From positions 1-34,093 of the forward strand of contig JAICJW010000002.1 of NCBI GenBank assembly GCA_025928215.1: a stretch of 34,093 bases of DNA. The letters run 5' to 3'. A program made the position numbers and the translations under genes. The notes beneath the pieces are model-generated. The model was not told where the DNA came from and made no database searches. It saw nothing but the letters and a program-made list of their open reading frames with translations. This document shows positions 7,153 to 15,067 of the stretch, in pieces; the stretch's first letter is position 1; each line of letters opens with the position of its first letter. This stretch comes from Chloroflexia bacterium. Its GTDB lineage: Bacteria; Chloroflexota; Chloroflexia; Thermomicrobiales; JALYUS01.

Positions 7153-7575
7153 TTAGGGTCGCCCCGGTTTCTTCACCATTCCCGCGTAATCCCTGCCCAG
7201 ATAGTGATGCTCCATCACACATGCGACGCGCCAACCGTGCCGCTCGTAGAAGCGTTGCGCGGGGCCGTGATGCTGCGTGTCCAGCGTCAGTTTATGTGCG
7301 CCGTGTGCCGTGCCCCATTCCTCGAAGGCGTGTAATAGTCGTCCACCGATGCCGTTGTTCCGTTCCGTCGCCGTTACCATAAGTTCGCCCAGATGCGCGA
7401 CGCCCGCGCCGATGCTGCACTTCGCGGCGCCGATCAGTCTTCCCTCCCGTTCCGCCGTGATAATGCACCTCTCACTCGTCCACGACGCGGGATCAACCGC
7501 GAGCCATTCCGCGTCGAGAAATGTCCGCACCTCATCGTCAATCGCGCCATCATGCACCGTGATTTCCGTCGCCAT
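7153..7575 (-). CDS. GNAT-family N-acetyltransferase
   Basis: 140 residues with the GNAT fold. The acetyl-CoA pyrophosphate-binding motif A is seen as LGELMVTATERNNGIGGRLLHAFEEWG (RNNGIG), and the C-terminal part as ALKLTLDT-like strand HKLTLDTQHHGPAQRFYERHGW, typical of small-molecule acetyltransferases. The substrate is unknown. The ATG has GGAG about 10 nt upstream. It is divergent from the glycosyltransferase gene with only 42 nt between the starts, so the two genes share a very compact promoter region. Confidence 0.88.
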   Translation of the reverse strand: MATEITVHDGAIDDEVRTFLDAEWLAVDPASWTSERCIITAEREGRLIGAAKCSIGAGVAHLGELMVTATERNNGIGGRLLHAFEEWGTAHGAHKLTLDTQHHGPAQRFYERHGWRVACVMEHHYLGRDYAGMVKKPGRP

Positions 7576-7604
7576 CGCCCTCGTGCTCCTTTCCGCGCGG
7601 CGAG

Positions 7605-7610
7605 TATACT
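7605..7610 (+). promoter_or_regulatory. Putative -10 element, possible leaderless start of the glycosyltransferase
   Basis: TATACT at 7605-7610 ends 7 nt before the ATG at 7618. Transcription initiating at the usual distance would begin at or next to the A of the ATG. No Shine-Dalgarno sequence precedes this ATG. No convincing -35 is present. Confidence 0.35.
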
Positions 7611-7617
7611 GCGTCGC

Positions 7618-8451
7618 ATGGAATCGTTACGACTGCCGACCGTCTCGGTCGTCATCCCCGCATACAACGAGGCACGCGTGATTGCCCGCTGCCTTCAGTC
7701 GCTCATGGATCAGACGCACCGCCCGCAGGAAATCATCGTCGTGGATGACGGCTCAACAGACTGCACGCGGGCGATTGTGCGCAGTTTCGGCGGCGTGATG
7801 TTGTTTGAACAATCGCACGAGGGGAGTGGCGCGGCGCGGAACCGGGGGGCTGCGGTCGCGGTGGGCGACATTCTCTGCTTCCTTGATGCGGATATGCACT
7901 TTGCCCGCGACTTTGTTGCCCGTCTCATCGCACCGATTGCGGCGGGGGAGGAGCTAGGTACCTTCCATGCGACGGAGTACGTCGCGAACCCGCAGGAGCG
8001 GTGGGCACGCCTCTGGAATCTCAACCAGCGCCTGCCGATTACCCACAAACTCGCCGATGAGTATCCCGAGCGGCAGGCAGTCTTCCGTGCCGTCCGCCGT
8101 GATGCCTTTCTCGCAGCGGGTGGCTTTATCGCCGGTGGTTACGACGACGATCTCTCGCTTGCCGAACGGCTCGGTACATTGGCCGTTGCTGCCCCCGGCG
8201 CGGTCTGTTATCACACGAATCCGGCTCGGTTGGGGGAAATCTACGGCCAGGCCCGCTGGATCGGCGCGAGTATGGCCGTGCCGCAGACGACACGGGAGTT
8301 TTGGCGCTACTGCCCGCTCAATCCACGCGGCAAGGATTGGCGCGCGCTCACCCGGCCCGGCGAACGCGCACTGCCCCTCTTTCGCCTCGTCTATGGCGCG
8401 GGTATTTGCGCCGGTATGCTCCGCGCCCGCCGTGGCCGCAAGGCGAAATAG
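7618..8451 (+). CDS. Family 2 glycosyltransferase
   Basis: 277 residues. It likely transfers a sugar from a nucleotide-sugar donor during envelope polysaccharide or glycolipid synthesis. The GT-A fold starts at once: VSVVIPAYNEARVIARCLQSLMDQ, then IIVVDDGSTDCT, then GSGAARNRGAAVAVGDILCFLDADMHF with the DxD-like metal site, and later VRRDAFLAAGGFIAGGYDDDLSLAERL. The ATG at 7618 is chosen because homology begins six residues later; the frame extends upstream only through the divergent GNAT gene. The C-terminus is basic (RARRGRKAK) after a short hydrophobic stretch, so it may be peripheral on the membrane. Confidence 0.9.
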   Translation: MESLRLPTVSVVIPAYNEARVIARCLQSLMDQTHRPQEIIVVDDGSTDCTRAIVRSFGGVMLFEQSHEGSGAARNRGAAVAVGDILCFLDADMHFARDFVARLIAPIAAGEELGTFHATEYVANPQERWARLWNLNQRLPITHKLADEYPERQAVFRAVRRDAFLAAGGFIAGGYDDDLSLAERLGTLAVAAPGAVCYHTNPARLGEIYGQARWIGASMAVPQTTREFWRYCPLNPRGKDWRALTRPGERALPLFRLVYGAGICAGMLRARRGRKAK

Positions 8452-8467
8452 GATGCACCACGCTCGG

Positions 8468-10522
8468 TCAATCCCCGCCCCGTATCCCGCTATGGTAGGT
8501 CGGGGTACGGTTGCCGTCCGTGGGCGCGGATACGGTGGACCAGGTGAGGTGCTGAATGGCACGCTCCAATTCGGCGATGCGCCGTTCGAGCGCGGCCGTA
8601 TGGTCGTGTTGTGCGCGGTGCCAGTGCGCTGGCGGCAGCGCTCGAACGATCCGGTCGAGATGCCCGACCGCCTGATCGAGTGAGGCAATGCGCCCATCGT
8701 CATCCGGTGGCGCGGACGTGGACGAGAGTGTCTGCACCGCCTCCACGAGAGACGCCACCGAGCGTTCTAATGCGGCGATGCGTTCCTCATCATAGGCCGC
8801 GTGACCGTTCGGAGCGTACGCCGGCATCGCCATCGCGGGGGTGGGATCCGGTTCGCCATGTGGCTCCGCCATGCCCGGTGGTGGACCAAGGCGTTGCATG
8901 GTGGTCGCGGGCGGCAGCGATTCCGTGCGCTGTTCGGTTGCCAATTCCAGCGCCGGTGCCTGGCCTGCTGCGCGTTCCTCGTTCGGTTCGAGCGCGCGTT
9001 GGTGCGCCATCTGTCGCTTCAGGCTGTACCGCGGCAGCAGAAAACTGACGAGTACGGCAAGGACCGTTCCATAGGTCAGCAGTTTGAAGACATCACTCAC
9101 CGCATCCGTCCCGGAGAGGAGGGAGAGGTTGGTGGGCGGGCGGGCGCCGGATGCGGTGGCAGCCTGGACGAGACCCGAGGCATGGATCGTCGCCCGCTGC
9201 ACGAGGATCGTCGTCACGACCGCAGTGCCGATCGAAGAGAATATCTGCGCGGAGGCATTGTAGAGCGAGTTTGCTTTTGGCAGGGCGCGGCCAGTGATCG
9301 CGCCGATGGCGACGGTCTGGAGTGGCAGATTCGACCAACCGAAGCCGACGCCGCGCAGGAAGAGGATCGGCACGAAGAAGCGCACGCCACTGTCTGGCTT
9401 GACCGCGATCAACAGGAACGTCGCCCCGGCGAGGATCGCGAGGCCCGTCCCCGCAAGATAGCGCGGACCAATTCGGTCATAGAGGCGGCTGCCTGTCTGG
9501 ATGCCGATAATCGAGCCGATTCCTTGCGCCATCAGCACCAGGCCGGTATACACTGCGGTGTTGCCCTGGAACTGCTGCAAGAAGATCGGAATGAGCAGGA
9601 AGCTGCCGAAGACGATCCCGCGTACGACCCACGTCACGACCGACGCGATGCCGAAATCTCGCGTCGCGAAGAGGCGCAGATCGAGCACCGGGTCTTTGAC
9701 TACATAGAGTTCAAGCACCGCGAAGATGGCGAGCATGGCAATACCCGCCCCGAGCAGAACCCAGACGAGCCAGTACCCCCAGCCGTTGATGACGCCGTTC
9801 GGGTTCGCAGCGGTGATCGAGCCACTTCTGGTCTGGCTGACAACGACGAAGGCATACACGACAAGCACGACGCCGACAATCGAAAGGAACAAGCCGCTGT
9901 AATCGAAGCGGGCAGGCACCGTGCCAGGAGTCTCCTTCTTGTCCGGCCGGACGATCCGCGCGAGCAGGAAGAGGGTGATAATGCCGATGGGAACATTGAT
10001 GAAGAAGACCCCCGGCCATTTGATGCTGCTATCGGTAATCAGGCCGCCGACGGTCGGGCCGAGCGCGGGGGCGAAGAGGATCGGGATGGCGATCACAGCG
10101 GAACTCGCCGCCCGCTCCTCGGGCGGGAAGGCACCGAAGGCGATGCTTGCGCCGAGCGGAAAAAGCATCCCGCCGCCGATTCCTTGAATGAGCCGGAAGA
10201 CGATCAGAAGCGTCAATCCCGCGCTGCCACTCGCGAGATGCGGTGATAGCCCGCACAACAGACTGCCGATCGTGAAGAGGGAGAGCGCGAGCATGAAGAC
10301 GCGTTTAATCCCGAATCGGTTGCCGAAATAACCCGCTACCGGGATCACCGCCGCCTGAGCGAGAATATATCCCGTGACGATCCACTGAACACTATTGATG
10401 TTCGTCTTGAAATCCCGCTCCATTGAGACGAGCGCGACATTGACGATCGTCGAATCCAGCACGGCCATGAAGAGCGCGAGCGCGGCGGTCAAAGCGACGG
10501 CATATTTATATTGAATCTTCAA
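8468..10522 (-). CDS. DHA2-family (EmrB/QacA-type) MFS drug exporter with C-terminal coiled-coil extension
   Basis: 684 residues against about 500 for the family. The first 505 form a 14-helix proton-drug antiporter: helix 1 motif LDSTIVNVAL, motif A GYFGNRFGIKRVF, motif B-like LIVFRLIQGIGGGMLFP, motif C APALGPTVGGLITD. After the last helix come about 180 cytoplasmic residues: a Pro/Ala-rich linker and three heptad-like segments, ERIAALERSVASLVEAVQTL, GRIASLDQAVGHLDRIVRAL and AALERRIAELERAIQHL, which probably form coiled coils. The start is TTG, preceded by AAAGGA at about 10 nt. No EmrA-type adaptor is adjacent. The substrate is unknown. Confidence 0.9.
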   Translation of the reverse strand: MKIQYKYAVALTAALALFMAVLDSTIVNVALVSMERDFKTNINSVQWIVTGYILAQAAVIPVAGYFGNRFGIKRVFMLALSLFTIGSLLCGLSPHLASGSAGLTLLIVFRLIQGIGGGMLFPLGASIAFGAFPPEERAASSAVIAIPILFAPALGPTVGGLITDSSIKWPGVFFINVPIGIITLFLLARIVRPDKKETPGTVPARFDYSGLFLSIVGVVLVVYAFVVVSQTRSGSITAANPNGVINGWGYWLVWVLLGAGIAMLAIFAVLELYVVKDPVLDLRLFATRDFGIASVVTWVVRGIVFGSFLLIPIFLQQFQGNTAVYTGLVLMAQGIGSIIGIQTGSRLYDRIGPRYLAGTGLAILAGATFLLIAVKPDSGVRFFVPILFLRGVGFGWSNLPLQTVAIGAITGRALPKANSLYNASAQIFSSIGTAVVTTILVQRATIHASGLVQAATASGARPPTNLSLLSGTDAVSDVFKLLTYGTVLAVLVSFLLPRYSLKRQMAHQRALEPNEERAAGQAPALELATEQRTESLPPATTMQRLGPPPGMAEPHGEPDPTPAMAMPAYAPNGHAAYDEERIAALERSVASLVEAVQTLSSTSAPPDDDGRIASLDQAVGHLDRIVRALPPAHWHRAQHDHTAALERRIAELERAIQHLTWSTVSAPTDGNRTPTYHSGIRGGD

Positions 10523-10634
10523 CAGGGCTGAGTCCTTTCATTCGGTTCGGGATTCTCGCGGATGCGCCACGCACGCTCAAAGAGAGCAAAAAGCAGATCA
10601 TCTCTATTCATAAAAGTGCTACGTTAAAACCCGG

Positions 10635-10665
10635 TTGGATATTCCAGCAACGTGGCGGGTATGAT
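10635..10665 (+). promoter_or_regulatory. Putative promoter of the PaiB-like gene
   Basis: TTGGAT (10635-10640) and TATGAT (10660-10665) are separated by 19 nt. The start of transcription would be near 10672, just before the strong ribosome site GGAAGGAGG of the gene beginning at 10690. The rest of the 167-nt gap upstream shows nothing else I can support. Confidence 0.4.
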
Positions 10666-10689
10666 AGGCGGTAGGGAAGGAGGTCAGCG

Positions 10690-11298
10690 GTGTATCGCTC
10701 GGAGAACTATCCCGTGGATACGGTGGCGGTCGCGGCGTTCGTAGCCAGTCAGCGGCATGGATATCTGATCGCGACGCCGCCCGGCGGCCATCCGCAGGTG
10801 AGTATCCTGCCCTTTGTGAAAACGGGCGACGAGATTGAACTGCATTGCGTCCAGGACGACCCGACGTTCGCCGCTGTGCGGGCGAATCCGCGCGTCACAT
10901 TTTTTGTCTCCGACTTTCTCGCCGCATCGCGCCATGAGTGGGTGGATCCGCGGGATGCCGCCCGCGCCACGCTCAACTTCCGTGCGGTCTCGTTCCTGTG
11001 CGAGGCGACGACCTCCACCGACCCGGCACACGTCGCTGCCGCGCTCGCCCGATTGCTCGCGGCCTATGAGCCGGACGCGACGTATGAACCGATTGTGGAC
11101 GGTGACTTCTATGGTCCGCGCATCCGACGGCTGGCGACGATCCGCCTGCGCATCGTGGAAACCGACGCCAAGTTCAAGGTTGGCCCCGCCGCGCCGGTGG
11201 ACGTGAAACGGCGTGTCGTCGCCGGTCTGCGGTCGCGTGGCGAACCGGGCGACGGCCGCGCCGCTGACGTAATCGCGGCGACATTGCCCGAAGAATAA
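10690..11298 (+). CDS. PaiB-like FMN-binding split-barrel protein
   Basis: 202 residues. Similar to PaiB / FMN-binding negative transcriptional regulator proteins: it begins MYRSENYPVDTVAVAAFV, then GYLIATPPGGHPQVSILPFV, and ends with the family-like segment KFKVGPAAPVDVKRRVVAGLRSRGEPGD. PaiB of Bacillus affects sporulation and protease genes, but most homologues are uncharacterised flavin-binding proteins. The GTG start has a near-perfect GGAAGGAGG ribosome site. It is followed after 87 nt, across a palindromic repeat, by a GNAT gene; a PaiA-like GNAT next to PaiB is a known arrangement, but the neighbour here looks RimJ/RimL-like rather than PaiA-like. Confidence 0.82.
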   Translation: MYRSENYPVDTVAVAAFVASQRHGYLIATPPGGHPQVSILPFVKTGDEIELHCVQDDPTFAAVRANPRVTFFVSDFLAASRHEWVDPRDAARATLNFRAVSFLCEATTSTDPAHVAAALARLLAAYEPDATYEPIVDGDFYGPRIRRLATIRLRIVETDAKFKVGPAAPVDVKRRVVAGLRSRGEPGDGRAADVIAATLPEE

Positions 11299-11308
11299 TT
11301 GTCTATCT

Positions 11309-11378
11309 CCCCTCTCCATCGCCGTCGTGCTCTTGCATTATCGAAGCGTCGCGGCGATGGGGAGGGGCGGGGGTGAGG
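11309..11378. repeat. REP-like palindromic intergenic repeat, copy 1
   Basis: CCCCTCTCCATCGCCG (11309-11324) pairs with CGGCGATGGGGAGGGG (11352-11367), 16 bp with one G-T wobble and a 27-nt loop. The right arm runs on as CGGGGGTGAGG to 11378. The core (CTCTCCAT...ATGG.GAGGGG..CGGGGGTGAGG) is shared with the palindrome at 14929-14985, so these are probably copies of one dispersed repeat. Confidence 0.65.
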
Positions 11379-11385
11379 AAAAACG

Positions 11386-12078
11386 ATGACCGTACCATCG
11401 CAGACCGGTGCGCCGCTCTCCGCCGATGTGCTCGCCCGGCGCGCGGCACTGCCGGTGAAGTTCGCACCGGTTACGCTGGTGGGATCGTGTGTCCGGCTCG
11501 AGCCGCTCGACATCGAGCGCGACGTGGAAGCGCTTTACGCCGTATCGAATGGGCAACCCGCGCGGCTCGGTGACCGCGAGATTCCGGCATATGACGCGGA
11601 CGCGCTGGTCTGGCGATACATGCCGGTCGGGCCATTCGCGGACGTGGACGCGATGCGCGCGGCGCTGCGGGCGCAGGTAGACGCCCCGAATGGCCTCTGC
11701 CTCTGTGTTTTCAATCAACCGACCGGGCGGCAAGTCGGCGCGGTCAATTTCATGACGAATATGCCGGAACACCTCAAGGTTGAACTCGGCAGCATCTGGT
11801 ATAGCCCGCTCGTCCAGCGGACGAAGACGAGCCTGGAGACGACGTACTTGATGCTCGCGCATGCCTTCGCGCGTGGCTATCGGCGCGTCGAGTGGAAATG
11901 CGATGCCTTCAACGAACGTTCGCGGCGCTCGGCCCTGCGAATGGGCTTCCAATTCGAGGGCATCCAGCAGGCGCACTACATCGTCAAGGGCCGTAACCGC
12001 GATACCGCCTGGTTCCGGATCCTCGACGACGAATGGCCCGCAGTGAAAGCGCGTCTGGACGCATTGCTCAAAGCGTAA
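11386..12078 (+). CDS. GNAT-family N-acetyltransferase, RimJ/RimL-like
   Basis: 230 residues. The fold begins near residue 30 (VRLEPLDIERDVEALYAVS), with the central strand GAVNFMTNMPEHLKVELGSIWYSP and the C-terminal segment AFARGYRRVEWKCDAFNERSRRSALRMGFQFEGIQQAHYIVKGRNRDTAWFRILDDEWP. This ending is characteristic of RimL-type acetyltransferases acting on protein N-termini or small amines. The long insert ARLGDREIPAYDADALVWRYMP is typical of the longer subgroup. The ATG follows GAGGAAAAACG. Its likely partner is the PaiB-like gene upstream, but the palindrome between them may separate the transcripts. Confidence 0.87.
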   Translation: MTVPSQTGAPLSADVLARRAALPVKFAPVTLVGSCVRLEPLDIERDVEALYAVSNGQPARLGDREIPAYDADALVWRYMPVGPFADVDAMRAALRAQVDAPNGLCLCVFNQPTGRQVGAVNFMTNMPEHLKVELGSIWYSPLVQRTKTSLETTYLMLAHAFARGYRRVEWKCDAFNERSRRSALRMGFQFEGIQQAHYIVKGRNRDTAWFRILDDEWPAVKARLDALLKA

Positions 12079-12181
12079 GAGCCACGTTCAAACCGCCAAG
12101 ATGCGAAGAGCGACAGGAAGGGAAGGAAAGAGCAATGCGACGCCTTCTGCCGATTGGCGCTCTTGGCCGTTCGCTTTCCAT

Positions 12182-12607
12182 TCAGCGGTTGCGGCCGCGT
12201 TGCCGACGGCGGTCTTGCTTGATTTGCCAAATGCGGCGGCGGATGCCCTGGAATGGGCCATCGCGCGGCGGCAGGTCAATGATCTGACCGCGCCAGTGTG
12301 CGTCCTCGTTGCGCGAGTCGGTCGGGCGATAGACAACCGGCACGAAGAAGAGGACGACCGCTACGAGCACCAGTACGGCGGCGGGATTCGGCGCGGTCGT
12401 GTGGAGAATGAAGGCGAAGATGGCAACCGCGAGGCTGGCAACCATCCAACCGATCCCTCCCAGCCGCTCCCACATCCGGCTGGGTGAGGCGCGATGGCGT
12501 GCCTTATCGAGGTTCCGCCGCGCCCGCGCGACGCGTTCCCGGCCCCGATGCTCCCGTTCCTTGCGTTCGACCAGTTCGAGTATCTCTCGCTCATAACGAC
12601 GTGTCAT
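12182..12607 (-). CDS. Small two-helix membrane protein with basic cytoplasmic ends
   Basis: 141 residues. The N-terminal 45 residues are highly charged and helical (EREILELVERKEREHRGRERVARARRNLDKARH). They are followed by two membrane helices near 49-68 (GGIGWMVASLAVAIFAFILH) and 75-92 (AAVLVLVAVVLFFVPVVY). The C-terminus is strongly basic (RRRIWQIKQDRRRQRGRNR). I do not recognise the family; small proteins of this design are common in Chloroflexota. The ATG has GGAG 8 nt upstream. A good promoter lies about 110 nt upstream. The 103-nt gap to the convergent GNAT gene holds only a weak imperfect dyad. Confidence 0.72.
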   Translation of the reverse strand: MTRRYEREILELVERKEREHRGRERVARARRNLDKARHRASPSRMWERLGGIGWMVASLAVAIFAFILHTTAPNPAAVLVLVAVVLFFVPVVYRPTDSRNEDAHWRGQIIDLPPRDGPFQGIRRRIWQIKQDRRRQRGRNR

Positions 12608-12717
12608 GGTCGTACTCCGCTTACGAAGCCCGATTATCCCTCGTCGGTGGCGAATGCTGCGGAGAAGAAAGCCGAATTACCTGCCGCAGTTTCCGTCCCT
12701 GTGATGCTGACACCCCG

Positions 12718-12746
12718 ATTGTACCGTACCTGTTCCCTCCCGACAA
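12718..12746 (-). promoter_or_regulatory. Promoter of the small two-helix membrane protein
   Basis: On the minus strand TTGTCG (12746-12741), exactly 17 nt, then TACAAT (12723-12718). This is among the best sigma-70-like matches in the window. Transcription would start near 12711, giving a leader of about 104 nt. Confidence 0.55.
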
Positions 12747-12820
12747 TGCTTTTGCCCCAATGACTCGCTCATATTCGCACATCGCTTGTACGTACATATC
12801 AGCCGCCCGCAGCCCGCTGC

Positions 12821-12849
12821 TTGACATGAAACCGCCGATTCGATAGCGT
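12821..12849 (+). promoter_or_regulatory. Putative promoter of the first solute-binding lipoprotein
   Basis: A consensus TTGACA at 12821-12826 is followed after 17 nt by TAGCGT (12844-12849), a weak -10. The leader to the ATG at 13012 would be about 155 nt. Confidence 0.42.
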
Positions 12850-13011
12850 AGCAGGGCGTGGTAAACAGCAAAACCAGACGATGTATGGATCTCGAAGCGG
12901 TGAAGCGAACAATTCTTCGTCCGCGTGGATACCCGGGTTGCGTTGCAGGCCGTGGTCATAGGACATCGTGGTGGGTTCGCGATCGTTGCGGATGCAGAAG
13001 GAGGCTGGCAA

Positions 13012-14925
13012 ATGTGGTATGCGGGGAAACCGGCGCAGCGTGGGCCGCTTGGCGGGTTGATCGTCTCCCTGTTCCTCTTGCCGATGGCGCTCGCCGCCTG
13101 CGGCGGGAGCGCCGCAACGGACACCCCGAAACCGCAAGCGACGACTGCGCCAACCGCCGCGGCATCCACGAGTGCGCCAGCCACAGCGGCACCACCCCTC
13201 GCCGCGAATGCTGCAAGCGTTGCCGCCCCGACTGGCACGGCTGCGGCATCCTCCGCGACAAGTGGCACGGCAGCTCCGCAGGCGAGCGGCGCGGGCTTCG
13301 GCACGCCGCTAACGACGAAGCGCGGTGAGGGCGGCACACTCCATCTGCTCTGGTGGCAGGCCCCGACGATCCTGAATATCCACACGTCAAATGGGACGAA
13401 GGATCAAGATGCTGCCTCCATCGTCACTGAACCATTGGCACGTATCGGTTCGGGGGCGACCATCCCCAATATCCCGATCCTCGCCAAAGAGATTCCCTCC
13501 GCGCAAAATGGCGAGATCTCCGCCGATTACACGACAGTGACGTGGAAACTGAAAGACGGTGTCACATGGTCGGACGGTCAGCCGTTCACCGCTGATGACG
13601 TCGTCTACACCTGGCAGTGGATCACGAAGCCAGAAAATGGTTCGACCTCAACGGCGCTGTACTCGGACATCGCCACGGTCGAGGCGATGGACAAGACGAC
13701 GGTAAAGATCACTTTCAAGGCTCCTGCCGCTGCGTGGTTCATCCCATTTGTCGGCGATGGCGGGGAGATCATCCCGAAGCATGTCCTGGAGACATGCCCG
13801 GACACGAAGAATTGCCCATTCAATACCAGCCCGATCGGCACCGGCCCCTATGTCGTTACCGATTTCAAGCCCGGCGACACGGTGTTGTACAAGGCGAACG
13901 ACAAGTTTCGCGAGCCGAACGCGCCGTACTTCGCCACCGTCGAGATGAAAGGCGGCGGCGACGCGGTCACGGCGGCAAAGGCGGTCCAGACCGGCCAGGC
14001 GGATTTTGCCTGGAATCTGACCGTCACACCGGAAGTGATTAAGCAGCTGCAAGACGCGGGCAAGACGGTCGCGACACCGACCGGCTTCTACGTCGAGCAA
14101 CTTGAATTGAACATGGCCGATCCACGCAACGAAGTGGACGGTGAACTCTCCAGTGCGAAGTCGAAGAATCCGTATTTCTCCGATCCACTCGTCCGGCAGG
14201 CATTCGCGTATGTCGTGGATCGTGAGTCCATTGCCAAGAATCTCTGGGGGCCTGGCGGTGTCGCCGGAAATACGCTGATCCCCATCGTACGTGGCGACAA
14301 AGGCCCGGCGTGGAGTTATGACCTGAAGAAAGCGGGCGACCTGCTCGATCAGGCGGGGTGGAAGAAGGGGGCGGACGGTATCCGCGAGAAGAACGGCGTC
14401 AAAATGAACATGACGGCGCGCTCGTCCGTCGTCCCACAGCGCGACAAGGAACTGCAGGTCATCAAAGAGAGCCTGAAGCAACTCGGCATCAACCTCGATA
14501 TCAAGTCCGTGGATGCTTCCGTCTTCTTCGGGCGGCCTGATAACCCGGATTCAGCCGTTCGTTTCACGGTGGACATCAACATGCTCGCGACCGGTTCGTC
14601 TAAGCCCGATCCACAGGCCACCTTCGAGGGCTTCACGAGTGCGCAACTGCCATCGAAAGCGAACAACTGGGGACTCGCGAATATCAACCGCTGGTCGGAC
14701 CCAAAGTACGATCAGATGTACGACCAGTACAAGCGAGAACTCGATCCGGAGAAGCGCAAAGCGACGGCGATTCAGCTCGATAACTATATCCTCGCCGCCG
14801 GGATTCGCGTGCCGATGATTATTCGCAACGATGTCTACGCGACGCGCCCGGACCTCATCAATGTTGAGTATTCGCCCTTCTCGTCCGAGGCGTGGAATAT
14901 CGGCCATTGGACGCTGAAGAAGTAA
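13012..14925 (+). CDS. ABC transporter substrate-binding lipoprotein, family 5 (copy 1 of 3)
   Basis: 637 residues. It captures a substrate, often a peptide, outside the membrane and delivers it to an ABC permease. The signal peptide ends in the lipobox LAAC (Cys30). Next comes a Thr/Ala/Ser-rich linker of about 80 residues, then the SBP_bac_5 fold: LKDGVTWSDGQPFTADDVVYTWQW, GTGPYVVTDFKPGD, DPLVRQAFAYVVDRESIAKNLWGPGG, and the C-terminal PEKRKATAIQLDNYI. The ATG at 13012 is preferred to an upstream in-frame start at 12925 because AGAAGGAGG stands 7 nt before it and it gives a standard lipoprotein signal. No permease or ATPase gene lies nearby. Two paralogues follow in tandem. Confidence 0.95.
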   Translation: MWYAGKPAQRGPLGGLIVSLFLLPMALAACGGSAATDTPKPQATTAPTAAASTSAPATAAPPLAANAASVAAPTGTAAASSATSGTAAPQASGAGFGTPLTTKRGEGGTLHLLWWQAPTILNIHTSNGTKDQDAASIVTEPLARIGSGATIPNIPILAKEIPSAQNGEISADYTTVTWKLKDGVTWSDGQPFTADDVVYTWQWITKPENGSTSTALYSDIATVEAMDKTTVKITFKAPAAAWFIPFVGDGGEIIPKHVLETCPDTKNCPFNTSPIGTGPYVVTDFKPGDTVLYKANDKFREPNAPYFATVEMKGGGDAVTAAKAVQTGQADFAWNLTVTPEVIKQLQDAGKTVATPTGFYVEQLELNMADPRNEVDGELSSAKSKNPYFSDPLVRQAFAYVVDRESIAKNLWGPGGVAGNTLIPIVRGDKGPAWSYDLKKAGDLLDQAGWKKGADGIREKNGVKMNMTARSSVVPQRDKELQVIKESLKQLGINLDIKSVDASVFFGRPDNPDSAVRFTVDINMLATGSSKPDPQATFEGFTSAQLPSKANNWGLANINRWSDPKYDQMYDQYKRELDPEKRKATAIQLDNYILAAGIRVPMIIRNDVYATRPDLINVEYSPFSSEAWNIGHWTLKK

Positions 14926-14928
14926 GTG

Positions 14929-14985
14929 AACCTCACCCCCGACCCCCTCGCCATTGTGATGGAGAGGGGGTCGGGGGGTGAGGTT
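14929..14985. repeat. REP-like long palindrome after lipoprotein copy 1 (repeat copy 2)
   Basis: It starts 4 nt after the TAA. The left arm at 14929-14949 (AACCTCACCCCCGACCCCCT plus C) pairs with 14964-14985 with one extra G bulged. Inside the loop CCAT-TGTG-ATGG pairs again, making a nearly continuous palindrome of 57 nt. No T-tract follows. It may stop or stabilise the transcript. The core is shared with the element at 11309-11378. Confidence 0.8.
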
Positions 14986-15014
14986 GTACACCTGCGCGAA
15001 TTGTTAAAAGGATG

Positions 15015-15020
15015 TATACT
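15015..15020 (+). promoter_or_regulatory. Possible -10 element of lipoprotein copy 2
   Basis: TATACT at 15015-15020 lies 47 nt before the ATG at 15068, but no -35 at the right distance is seen. Weak on its own. Confidence 0.25.
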
Positions 15021-15067
15021 CACCCGCAGTTAACCCATATGTCGTTCAAATCAAGGGAGGAGAGAGG

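Larger units (their letters stand above)
12608..13011. other. 404-nt divergent intergenic region
   Basis: A gene-free stretch between the small membrane protein (minus) and the first solute-binding lipoprotein (plus). It holds a good minus-strand promoter (12718-12746), a plausible plus-strand promoter (12821-12849), and between them the 8-bp palindrome GTACGTAC (12788-12795). Open frames crossing it on both strands show no recognisable protein and are best seen as chance. Confidence 0.7.

Noticed and set aside
8801..10246. A 481-codon plus-strand open frame inside the drug exporter gene
   Set aside because: Its composition (Asp, Glu, Arg runs) is typical of the antisense frame of a membrane protein, and the opposite strand encodes an unmistakable MFS transporter.
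12095..12167. An inverted repeat (GCCAAGATGCG / GCGCTCTTGGC) between the GNAT and the small membrane protein
   Set aside because: The arms have a bulge and a 51-nt spacer, so pairing is too weak to call a terminator or repeat.
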